Virus record (IMG/VR): IMGVR_UViG_3300042392_001665
Location: 1 to 58,669 of that record
Direction: 5' to 3' (one strand)
Source of the DNA: a virus
DNA length: 58,669 bases
This document shows positions 6,634 to 13,478 of this stretch, piece by piece; position 1 is the stretch's first letter; each line of letters opens with the position of its first letter. The translations under genes were made by a program, and so were the position numbers. Below the pieces are notes generated by a model. It worked only from the letters and a program-made list of their open reading frames with translations, had not been told where the DNA came from and did no database searches.

Positions 6634-7863
6634 TTATTTGGTGGTAATTAATTTTAAAAACTCAACCCTATCATCACACACCTTTTTTAACGAGTAATTA
6701 ACCTTAACGGTTTCATATAGTCTGTTACCTAAGTCTTGAACTAAGTTAGGATTGTTGATTAACCTTTTCATATGTTTAGCCCAATCTTTATGGTTTTTTC
6801 TAGGTGAAACCACAAGCGCGTTACCTTTATCGTTGAATACACCATTGTCAACCGCTGACACTAAATCTATTGTATATGGATTAGTTTCACTTGCGATTAT
6901 TGCTTTTTTATGAAATCCGGCTTCAATAACTTTTAATTGAGATTTGCATGAATTAAAGAATGATTCAACAAGCGGGGCTAATGACACATCAAAATAGTTG
7001 TAGTTCATAGCATACTTGCTAACCTCTTGTGTCCATCTTCTAACATAAGGAACATCCATTGATTCGTAATCCATTTGTTTAAATGATGTTAAGTGGTTCT
7101 TGTAGTTCTCATCTAATACTTTATATGAGTTTGTAAAAATACTCTCATATTTGCTCCAAACCGTTTCGTGTGGCATGATTGGTCTTTGTCTTTGTTGACC
7201 AGTTGATTTGTCTATTTCTGTGACGCTTCCTCTAATATCAAAACCACATAAAACAAACTGTGTTTTATTTAAATCGCTGCTTTGTATACTTTCAATTCCA
7301 GATTTTAATAATTCAATGTCATGTAAGTGGGATGATCCACCTAACCAGCCAAATCTTAATCTATCGGATTGAATTGGATTTGGTTTAAATTGTGGTTCGT
7401 TTTCGTCAACCGCATTAGGGAAAACAAAAATATTTTTTGTTAGGTTTAACCTTTTTTTAATTTCATTAGCAAAAAATGGTGTTGTACACGTGATGTAGTC
7501 AACTAGCTTTAATAGTTCAGCCTTTTTTTCACCAACTTTAGCAAGTCTTATTTGTTCATATAGTGGGTGTCTTTGATCAACAGTCCAAAAGTCATCAATA
7601 TCCATTACTGTTTTAATTCCTTTAGCTTTTAACCACTTAACTCTTTCTACGTTTCTTTCGTGATTAACCTGATGAATGAAGCTATGAAAAATGACAACAT
7701 CGTAATTATCGAAAACAGCATCGTTGTCTTCTAAATTCATAACAATATCAACATGGATATCATTATTAAAATTGTTACCAATAAATTTAAATGGATCTAA
7801 TATCCTGTATTTTCCAACTCCGTGAGCGTCTGATGGAATGGCTAAAACTCTTACTTTTGACAT
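6634..7863 (-). CDS. GT-B type glycosyltransferase (GT4-like)
   Basis: 409 residues. The N-terminal domain starts VRVLAIPSDAHGVGKYRILDP, the Gly-rich first loop of GT4 enzymes, followed by YDVVIFHSFIHQV and TVMDIDDFWTV, which has the D-x-D-D-x-W pattern of phage and cell-surface GT4 proteins. The linker FVFPNAVDENE is the typical entry to the donor domain; LRFGWLGGSSHLHDIELL begins it; VSLAPLVESFFNSCKSQLKVIEAGFHKKAII carries the donor-site E-x7-E region. It is the third glycosyltransferase in 8 kb but forms its own transcription unit. Acceptor unknown. Confidence 0.8.
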   Translation of the reverse strand: MSKVRVLAIPSDAHGVGKYRILDPFKFIGNNFNNDIHVDIVMNLEDNDAVFDNYDVVIFHSFIHQVNHERNVERVKWLKAKGIKTVMDIDDFWTVDQRHPLYEQIRLAKVGEKKAELLKLVDYITCTTPFFANEIKKRLNLTKNIFVFPNAVDENEPQFKPNPIQSDRLRFGWLGGSSHLHDIELLKSGIESIQSSDLNKTQFVLCGFDIRGSVTEIDKSTGQQRQRPIMPHETVWSKYESIFTNSYKVLDENYKNHLTSFKQMDYESMDVPYVRRWTQEVSKYAMNYNYFDVSLAPLVESFFNSCKSQLKVIEAGFHKKAIIASETNPYTIDLVSAVDNGVFNDKGNALVVSPRKNHKDWAKHMKRLINNPNLVQDLGNRLYETVKVNYSLKKVCDDRVEFLKLITTK

Positions 7864-7911
7864 ATATTAATATTATATGTCTAGTATAAGGGATTAAAAA
7901 ATAAAAGTAAA

Positions 7912-8511
7912 TTACTTCGCTTTATTTACACCGGTGATTTTACCCTTAAAAATAGAATCACCAACCTTTAACACCAAATTTTCATTAATTGATGCAGTTG
8001 TAGATGCACTAAGGATTTGATTTAATTTTTCATCCATCACTTTGCGAACTGTGTTTTCAATAAGAACTGCGATTGCGTTCATATCAATATTACCAGCTGT
8101 AGTTGTACTTGGGGCTTGTCTTTGCTGTGGTTGTGTTTTTTTAGAAGGGACGCCTTCTTGTTCCATTAGTCTCTTTGCCCCTTTTATAAAATCCATGTCC
8201 AATGTTTCATTTAATGAAATTTGCGGCATTTGTTGTATTGGACTCTCCCTCATAGCTTTTTTGATTGCATCGGGTAATTTGGAGTTTTCTATTTTATCAA
8301 AATTAACCGAAGCTGATACATTTCTTGTCTCGGACAATGGTGGCATATTATTTGTATGAATATATTCTTCTGGATCATTCATTAATACTTGCTCATTAAC
8401 GTGACCTCTCTCGAAATTACCTGTATCTACTTTATTCATTATCTTTTTTGCTTGCGCCAATTTTTGCATCAAATCGTTTGAACTAATTGGGCCGGTATTT
8501 AATTGTGTCAT
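7912..8511 (-). CDS. Hypothetical, probably virion-associated protein
   Basis: 199 residues. The N-terminal ~110 residues are polar with short conserved-looking helices (SSNDLMQKLAQAKKIMNKV; LPDAIKKAMRESPI). A Gln/Pro/Thr linker follows (KTQPQQRQAPSTTT), then a helical segment IDMNAIAVLIENTVRKVMDE and a compact C-terminal beta unit ENLVLKVGDSIFKGKITGV. This resembles a docking or scaffold-type protein, not an enzyme; no catalytic motifs seen. A TATTTATT motif ends 3 nt before its ATG. Its neighbours downstream are enzymes, those upstream look structural. Not recognised. Confidence 0.7.
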   Translation of the reverse strand: MTQLNTGPISSNDLMQKLAQAKKIMNKVDTGNFERGHVNEQVLMNDPEEYIHTNNMPPLSETRNVSASVNFDKIENSKLPDAIKKAMRESPIQQMPQISLNETLDMDFIKGAKRLMEQEGVPSKKTQPQQRQAPSTTTAGNIDMNAIAVLIENTVRKVMDEKLNQILSASTTASINENLVLKVGDSIFKGKITGVNKAK

Positions 8512-8514
8512 ATT

Positions 8515-8522
8515 AATAAATA
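8515..8522 (-). promoter_or_regulatory. Late promoter-like motif TATTTATT
   Basis: Minus-strand ATATATTTATTAATATG: the octamer ends three nucleotides before the ATG of the 199-residue gene. If it works like a T4 late -10 element, transcription would start at or inside the start codon. Confidence 0.5.
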
Positions 8523-8548
8523 TATTCTAATTATAACCAAAAATAAAG

Positions 8549-9556
8549 TTAAAAATACGAAATAAGTTTTTTAACTCTATGAACAAAAGATTCACTTAGA
8601 TCATAACGATTTTCATCTTCCGGACTTTTGTTTGGTTTTTCAGTTTTTTTAGGTTCTGGTAGTTTAGTTTTATCTGTAGATTGATTTGGTTCGTTTGGTT
8701 TTTTAGTTGGTTTTTTAGTTGGCTCTGGTATATTAATTTCTGGTTCTTTTTTAATGGCTCTATTAGCACTTAAAAATTTCTGAACATTAACATTTTTCAT
8801 GTCTACACCAGATTGTGCAATTTGATTAACCAAATCGTCGATTTTAATTGTTAATTCTTTTTTCTTTCCCGTCAAATCTTTTAATATGTTTAAAAGAGGT
8901 TCTGCTTCCGGAGTATCTTTAACTTGTTTGTATTTTTCGTTTGTTGATTTTAAATCAGAAACAACCTTTGCCAAATCATTTTGTGCTGTTGTCATTTCTT
9001 TATCAAAATTTCTGGTTGTTTTTGTTACTCCAGGTTTTTTTGTTGGTTTTACTGGTTCAGCTTTAGGCGCAACAACTTTTGGTTCTGGTTTTACTTTTGG
9101 TTCTTTTGGTTTAGCTGAGAAATCAGTACTAACATATGTTACACTCATTGACTTGTCATCACCACCCCCGTTAAATTTTTCTCTAGGGGTATCGAAAGTT
9201 TCGTCTTTTAAAACGTTAACATTATTAATTCTCGCTACTAAAAATGTTCTCCAACCATAATTTGCTTTTTCGTTTCCAACATTACTAGGTGTTCCTCTTT
9301 TTGATACCGACGGATTATCGATCCACGCTCTAACAACAAGTCTACCTTTTTTATTTAATCCTAATGCAACAGGCTCCGCTTTTACTCGATAACCAGCTCT
9401 TACACTTGTTTTTTTAGGTTTTCTTGGCCCAGTATAGAAAAAACTAATAGGATGCCTATTTGTAATAGCATCCACTAAAGGTTTATTTTTAGTTGTTTTA
9501 AGAACAAGATCATTTTGTTCTTCTAGTATATCAATATAGTATTCGTTTAATGTCAT
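8549..9556 (-). CDS. WYL-like domain protein with a long Lys/Pro-rich tail
   Basis: 335 residues from ATG 9556, chosen because it sits next to the upstream stop (TAATATG); a TTG 33 nt further up would lie inside the neighbour. Residues ~20-135 resemble a WYL domain: HPISFFYTGP, RVKAEPVALGLNKKGRLVVR, then YGWRTFLVARINNV and ETFDTPREKF. In bacteria WYL domains bind nucleic acid or small ligands in regulators. The rest is a Lys/Pro-rich linker (KEPKVKPEPKVVAPK…), a coiled-coil stretch (~190-260), a second Lys/Pro linker, and a short C-terminal helix LSESFVHRVKKLISYF. It may be a virion or injected protein. Domain call is by pattern. Confidence 0.6.
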   Translation of the reverse strand: MTLNEYYIDILEEQNDLVLKTTKNKPLVDAITNRHPISFFYTGPRKPKKTSVRAGYRVKAEPVALGLNKKGRLVVRAWIDNPSVSKRGTPSNVGNEKANYGWRTFLVARINNVNVLKDETFDTPREKFNGGGDDKSMSVTYVSTDFSAKPKEPKVKPEPKVVAPKAEPVKPTKKPGVTKTTRNFDKEMTTAQNDLAKVVSDLKSTNEKYKQVKDTPEAEPLLNILKDLTGKKKELTIKIDDLVNQIAQSGVDMKNVNVQKFLSANRAIKKEPEINIPEPTKKPTKKPNEPNQSTDKTKLPEPKKTEKPNKSPEDENRYDLSESFVHRVKKLISYF

Positions 9557-9557
9557 A

Positions 9558-10211
9558 TTAAAAATCTGGATAACCTTTTGTTGCACCAAATTTATTTCTA
9601 GCTACACTATCATTTCTTAAATTAATATCAGTTAATGATCCAATAGATCCATTATTTTCACCTTTTCCTTTTTCATCACCATCTGATAATGCATTAGGAT
9701 TTGTACTATTATACCCATTTTGATTATTATATGGGTTTCTATTTAAGCTTTCAGTTCTCGTTTTTATGTCGGTTAATGAACCAATACTATTACTATTCTC
9801 ACCTTTTCCCTTTTCATCACCATCTGATAATGCATTAGGGTTAGTTACACCATAGCCTTTGTTTTGAAAATACGTATTTTTAGCCATTAGCTCATTTCTC
9901 GTTAGTATATCAACAGAAGAACCAATGGTACCATTTTCACCTTTTCCCTTTTCATCGCCATCTGACAATGCATTAGGATTATTTGAATTATACTCATTAC
10001 TTGGAGAATAAGGATTTTTAAGTAAATTATTAACCCTAGTTTGAATATCTAAAGATGAACCAATAGTTGCTGTTTCTCCTTTACCTTTTTCATCCCCATT
10101 TGATAGTGCATTTTCATGTGTTATACCATAACCATTTTTTTCAAGATATGAATTTCTTGTTAAGTGTGCCTGTCTTTCTTTCTCAGCAATAATTTCTAAT
10201 TGTGTTGCCAT
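9558..10211 (-). CDS. Repeat protein with four ~46-residue DGDEKGKGE units
   Basis: 217 residues made almost entirely of four tandem units of 46-47 residues plus a half unit at the N-terminus. Each unit contains N-A-L-S-(D/N)-G-D-E-K-G-K-G-E, then (S/T)IGS-x-x-DI-x-x-R, then an N-x-Y/F…GY hairpin. No enzyme motif, signal peptide or membrane segment. The Gly/Asp/Lys-rich core could bind metal ions or form an extended chain; role unknown. The repeats are also similar at the DNA level, consistent with recent duplication. It ends 2 nt before the WYL-like gene and starts 2 nt after the 163-residue gene, in a run of probable late genes. Confidence 0.8.
   Translation of the reverse strand: MATQLEIIAEKERQAHLTRNSYLEKNGYGITHENALSNGDEKGKGETATIGSSLDIQTRVNNLLKNPYSPSNEYNSNNPNALSDGDEKGKGENGTIGSSVDILTRNELMAKNTYFQNKGYGVTNPNALSDGDEKGKGENSNSIGSLTDIKTRTESLNRNPYNNQNGYNSTNPNALSDGDEKGKGENNGSIGSLTDINLRNDSVARNKFGATKGYPDF
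9650..10110 (-). repeat. Four direct DNA repeats, ~140 bp period, inside the repeat-protein gene
   Basis: A ~45-bp core containing CATCTGATAATGCATTAGG (plus-strand sense, with small changes) recurs near 9685, 9823, 9961 and, more diverged, 10099. The period of ~138-141 bp equals the 46-47-residue protein repeat. The three left copies are nearly identical in DNA; the right copy is the most diverged. Confidence 0.8.
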
Positions 10212-10213
10212 AT

Positions 10214-10705
10214 TTACATTAATTTTTTAATTCTTTTAATTTGCTCAAATAAACCGTTCTGTTTTAGTGAGGAAACTGAATTTTCTTCTGAATTTGATTT
10301 TAATAAATCAACAGACATTTTATTACTGTGTTTTCTTTCGCCTTCTTTTCTAAATGGATTCTTTCTCAAGCCATTCATTCCCGTATTATTATTAATATTA
10401 TGTGAAGCAAGTTTTTTTGATCTAACTAATTGCCTCTCACCATCTAAAAAAGTATTAGACCATTTTTCCATTACCTCGCCGCCATATAAATTATATCTGG
10501 TTTGTTCGGTGTTTTTATCAAGATTCTTGATGTCGTGAATAATTCTTTTTAATTGCCCGTATGTAACTTTTTTATCGTTAATCAATTTTTTAGCTCTATC
10601 TATTCCAATTACATTTGGATCTTTGATAGTAGAAAGTGTTGAATTAATTTTATTTAACACTTCCTCTGGGACATCATAAACATTATTTTTTAATTGACTA
10701 TTCAC
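10214..10705 (-). CDS. Hypothetical protein, probably structural
   Basis: 163 residues starting at GTG 10705, which overlaps the end of the upstream gene. The N-terminal half is helical (VPEEVLNKINSTLS…GIDRAKKLINDKKVTYGQLKRIIHDIKNLD), followed by YNLYGGEVMEKWSNTFLDGER. The C-terminal half is polar and probably disordered until a final basic helix LFEQIKRIKKLM. The basic C-terminal helix and tight packing with late genes suggest a capsid-associated or internal protein. I do not recognise the family. Confidence 0.7.
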   Translation of the reverse strand: MNSQLKNNVYDVPEEVLNKINSTLSTIKDPNVIGIDRAKKLINDKKVTYGQLKRIIHDIKNLDKNTEQTRYNLYGGEVMEKWSNTFLDGERQLVRSKKLASHNINNNTGMNGLRKNPFRKEGERKHSNKMSVDLLKSNSEENSVSSLKQNGLFEQIKRIKKLM

Positions 10706-11480
10706 CTTTTAGACGTTTTACTATTTTATCAACCGGAATATTATTTTTTATTAAACTTTTTTTAAGTGAATCAATTTGTTTTAATATTAATGGATTAACG
10801 GTTTGTTCATCTTCTTTTTCTAAAACATCTGAATCTTGAGATTTTTTAACTAAAACGCTTTCGATATAGTCCTGCATGAATTTTTTAGGATTTTCAACCA
10901 ATCTAACTAAATCTTTTTGTCCCTCTATATACCCCATCGCGGCTAACCTCTCTTTAGCTTCATCTTCTGGAAGACCTAAATCTTTAATAAAATAGTTATA
11001 TGCTTCGTCATATGATTTGTCATCGCCCATGGTATTTTCATACCCCAGGGTATCATCCATTGCAATTTCTTTTACATCTTCTTTTCCCCCATTTTCTTCA
11101 TATAGGTTATTAAAATTATTAATTACTGATGAATATGTTCCGTAAATACTATGAGAACCCATCGCCCCACTAGCCGATTTTACAACTTTATCTGTTCTTT
11201 TTTTAGCTCCAACTAAAGATTTTTTAATTTGAGTTGGGATATCACCTCTCTTAATGTTACCTTTTTCATCAACAATTTCTTCAATATCCTCCTCTTTATT
11301 TTCAACTTTATCTGGTATTTTTTCAAAATTAGTATCGCTAGAAAACTCGCTAGCCCACTTTTTCCACTTTTTCTTTTCTTTTTTAGGGGCACCCTTTTCA
11401 TTGGCTTTAGCGTAGAAATACCTTTGCTGTGACTTTGATGCAAATTTCTCTTCTATTACTTGTTTTATAAAATCGTTCAT
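10698..11480 (-). CDS. Hypothetical protein with an N-terminal SKxQQRYFYAKA motif
   Basis: 260 residues. The N-terminus FASKSQQRYFYAKANEKG, followed by a Lys-rich KKWKKWASEFSS segment, is a short basic module I have seen at the ends of phage head-assembly or internal proteins. The remainder is acidic and helical: KEEDIEEIVDEKGNIKRGD; DKSYDEAYNYFIKDLGLPEDEAKERL; final SLKKSLIKNNIPVDKIVKRL. First gene of a minus-strand late unit, with TATTTATA 13 nt upstream, divergent from the lectin-like gene only 30 bp away. A scaffold or internal-protein role is inference. Confidence 0.7.
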   Translation of the reverse strand: MNDFIKQVIEEKFASKSQQRYFYAKANEKGAPKKEKKKWKKWASEFSSDTNFEKIPDKVENKEEDIEEIVDEKGNIKRGDIPTQIKKSLVGAKKRTDKVVKSASGAMGSHSIYGTYSSVINNFNNLYEENGGKEDVKEIAMDDTLGYENTMGDDKSYDEAYNYFIKDLGLPEDEAKERLAAMGYIEGQKDLVRLVENPKKFMQDYIESVLVKKSQDSDVLEKEDEQTVNPLILKQIDSLKKSLIKNNIPVDKIVKRLKGE

Positions 11481-11493
11481 GGAATCTTTTTTA

Positions 11494-11501
11494 TATAAAT
11501 A
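11494..11501 (-). promoter_or_regulatory. Late promoter-like TATTTATA between divergent genes
   Basis: The 30-bp space between the minus ATG (11480) and plus ATG (11511) contains TATTTATA on the minus strand, which reads TATAAATA (the exact T4 late -10) on the plus strand. It could therefore act in both directions; the minus reading matches the other sites in the window. Confidence 0.5.
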
Positions 11502-11510
11502 TCAAACGGT

Positions 11511-12989
11511 ATGAAAGATATTTATTTAAATATGAATAGCCAGAATATTTTAAAGTTTTATGGTACAAGATTGGATGCCAAGCTAGATTCGTCAGAATTT
11601 TATGATTATGAAATCACAAAAGTCGATACTGACTATAATACTGAGGTTTTAGACATATACAAACCAATTGTGTATGAAAGTTTAAAAATAAACCAGAATT
11701 TAACCGATTTACAGTGTCAAAAAAACTTAATTAACCTATCTGAAGACGACATTTCAGACTTAGTTAGTGGATATACCTATTCTGGCTTACAGATGACTCT
11801 TAACTATAATGATTTTACTAGTCATATTGGGTCAAACTATAAAAACACATTACTAGACTCAAATAGATATAAATTCACATTAATTAGTGGTAGAACACAT
11901 TATTTTAAAATAAACTCATATAATCTAGCTCTTTCAGATTCTAATGCTTTAACTGGTTATACTAAATCTCAATTAATATCTGGATTTACAACCGATGTAT
12001 ATAAATCAAGAAAAAATATTATTAACCCTAATGCGTGTTCACCTTTGGCCCCAATTCAAGTTGTTAAGCCGTGGGCATATGATTTTAATCAAGGTCAAGG
12101 AACAGACAATTGTACACCAACATTGGCAAGAAGAAACGAAAAGGGGTGGACATTAGATTTTATTTTTAATAGAAATAGTTTAAGTTGGGCTTATGGAGGA
12201 ATATTTTACTATTGGGGTGTTAGAGGTACTAATGTTGTTTCTGATTATGCTGATAACAATCTTTCTTTTGGATTTACCTCCGATGGAAGAATAAAATGGT
12301 CTGCGTATCGTTATTCTGGTGCCTGTGTTAATGGAGCATATTCTGAATCATATTATCTGTCTAGTGGACAAACACCAACATTGTGTACAACGGGAGCAAC
12401 TAAAGATTTTAATATTACAATCAGTTTTGATAGATATAAACATTATGATAATTGTGATGTAGAAAATGATGGTGGTTTTAATGATATGATAGGTTACAGA
12501 ACGTCACCATATCAAAATACCGAAGTTACTGCAGTAACATCTACACAATTAACAGTTTGGGATTCAGCAGAAGCCTTAAGTCAAAAATGGGCAGATGAAA
12601 AACAGAGAAGATTAGGTACACTTAAAATATACCTAAACGGAAGACCCATCTATAAGTTAGAGAATTGGGAAGAAGTTATTCCATCAACAAGAGGGACTCA
12701 ACCATTTATACAATCTTGGGGAGCTGGAACTGGTTTAATGAACAATATTCACAGTGGCGTTTGTTGTTTTAAAATGAAAAAAATAAAATATTATGAGGAA
12801 CCATTAGACTTTGTTCATGTTAGACATGATTTTTTAAATATTTTAAACAACTATGATTTTGAGATATGTGGTATTGGTTGTATTGATGATTTAAGTGGGT
12901 TACCTTTACCTACCGCAACTCCATCCCCAACACCTACACCAAGTGCTACACCATCACCATCACCAACACCAACAGTTACACCACAATAA
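11511..12989 (+). CDS. Large beta-rich virion or adhesin-like protein with Pro/Thr/Ser tail
   Basis: 492 residues. Mostly beta-rich and aromatic, with a segment ~215-440 resembling a lectin or concanavalin-like sandwich (GWTLDFIFNRNSLSWAYGG; FGFTSDGRIKWSAYRYSG; LGTLKIYLNGRPIYKLENW; a K-x-Y-L-N-G-x-P strand is common in such folds). Twelve Cys residues, including CC at ~430, are unusual for a cytoplasmic phage protein. The last ~26 residues are a low-complexity (P-T/S)n tail. It may bind carbohydrate on the virion surface; that is inference. It has no clear T4 counterpart. Followed by a short gap holding the promoter of the next gene. Confidence 0.7.
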   Translation: MKDIYLNMNSQNILKFYGTRLDAKLDSSEFYDYEITKVDTDYNTEVLDIYKPIVYESLKINQNLTDLQCQKNLINLSEDDISDLVSGYTYSGLQMTLNYNDFTSHIGSNYKNTLLDSNRYKFTLISGRTHYFKINSYNLALSDSNALTGYTKSQLISGFTTDVYKSRKNIINPNACSPLAPIQVVKPWAYDFNQGQGTDNCTPTLARRNEKGWTLDFIFNRNSLSWAYGGIFYYWGVRGTNVVSDYADNNLSFGFTSDGRIKWSAYRYSGACVNGAYSESYYLSSGQTPTLCTTGATKDFNITISFDRYKHYDNCDVENDGGFNDMIGYRTSPYQNTEVTAVTSTQLTVWDSAEALSQKWADEKQRRLGTLKIYLNGRPIYKLENWEEVIPSTRGTQPFIQSWGAGTGLMNNIHSGVCCFKMKKIKYYEEPLDFVHVRHDFLNILNNYDFEICGIGCIDDLSGLPLPTATPSPTPTPSATPSPSPTPTVTPQ

Positions 12990-13000
12990 AATAAACAAAC

Positions 13001-13008
13001 TATTTATA
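13001..13008 (+). promoter_or_regulatory. Late promoter-like TATTTATA
   Basis: AAACTATTTATAACATATG: the octamer ends four nucleotides before the ATG of the small BppU-like gene and lies between two co-directional genes, so only the TATTTATA orientation can serve the downstream gene. Confidence 0.55.
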
Positions 13009-13012
13009 ACAT

Positions 13013-13381
13013 ATGGAATTTTTTATAAGACAGGGCGCAAGTGACCCAATATTAAAAATGAGACTAATTGATGATGGTAAAAACGATAAATCTTCATTTA
13101 ACGATTTATTGGAAAATACAGACATTACATTTGAAATGTATGACCATAAAACTGGCGAGCCATCTGTTTTAAATGCCCAGTGTTTTTTAACAACCAGAAA
13201 CAAAAAATACAATCAGACAACATTGGAATATTATATAACATACAGATTTACAGAGCTTCAGACCGCAAAACCGGGTAAGTTTGAAGGTAAAATTAATATT
13301 CAATTTCTAGACACAAACTCAACAAAAACAACAAAACTTATCCTACCAGTACGAGAAAAATTATATATTAATATCATATAG
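13013..13381 (+). CDS. Small beta-sandwich protein, BppU-like
   Basis: 122 residues. The N-terminus FFIRQGASDPILKMRLIDDG, then ITFEMYDHKTGEPSVLNAQCFL and YYITYRFTELQTAKPGKFEGKINIQFL, with final strand KLILPVREKLYINI, follows the Ig-like pattern of phage baseplate upper-protein N-domains (ligand-fold module, 'T-x-x-G-x-Y-x-(G/A)-x-(I/F)' near the end). Such domains join fibres or receptor-binding parts to the baseplate. Own promoter motif 4 nt upstream. Likely a small tail or fibre adaptor; assignment by pattern only. Confidence 0.6.
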   Translation: MEFFIRQGASDPILKMRLIDDGKNDKSSFNDLLENTDITFEMYDHKTGEPSVLNAQCFLTTRNKKYNQTTLEYYITYRFTELQTAKPGKFEGKINIQFLDTNSTKTTKLILPVREKLYINII

Positions 13382-13433
13382 TTTTTGTTTTTTTCGAAAA
13401 TTTTACTTATTTTTATGGTTAATTAAGGCTAAC

Positions 13434-13448
13434 TACGGGAATCCCGTA
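13434..13448 (+). promoter_or_regulatory. Hairpin upstream of the DNA polymerase gene
   Basis: TACGGG-AAT-CCCGTA is a perfect 6-bp stem with a 3-base loop, the only GC-rich element in the 97-nt leader, ending 30 nt before the polymerase ATG. There is no T-run behind it, so it is not a terminator. In T4, gp43 represses its own mRNA through a leader hairpin; a similar role here is only a suggestion. Confidence 0.45.
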
Positions 13449-13478
13449 AGCTAATGTGTCATCCATAAATTATAAATC

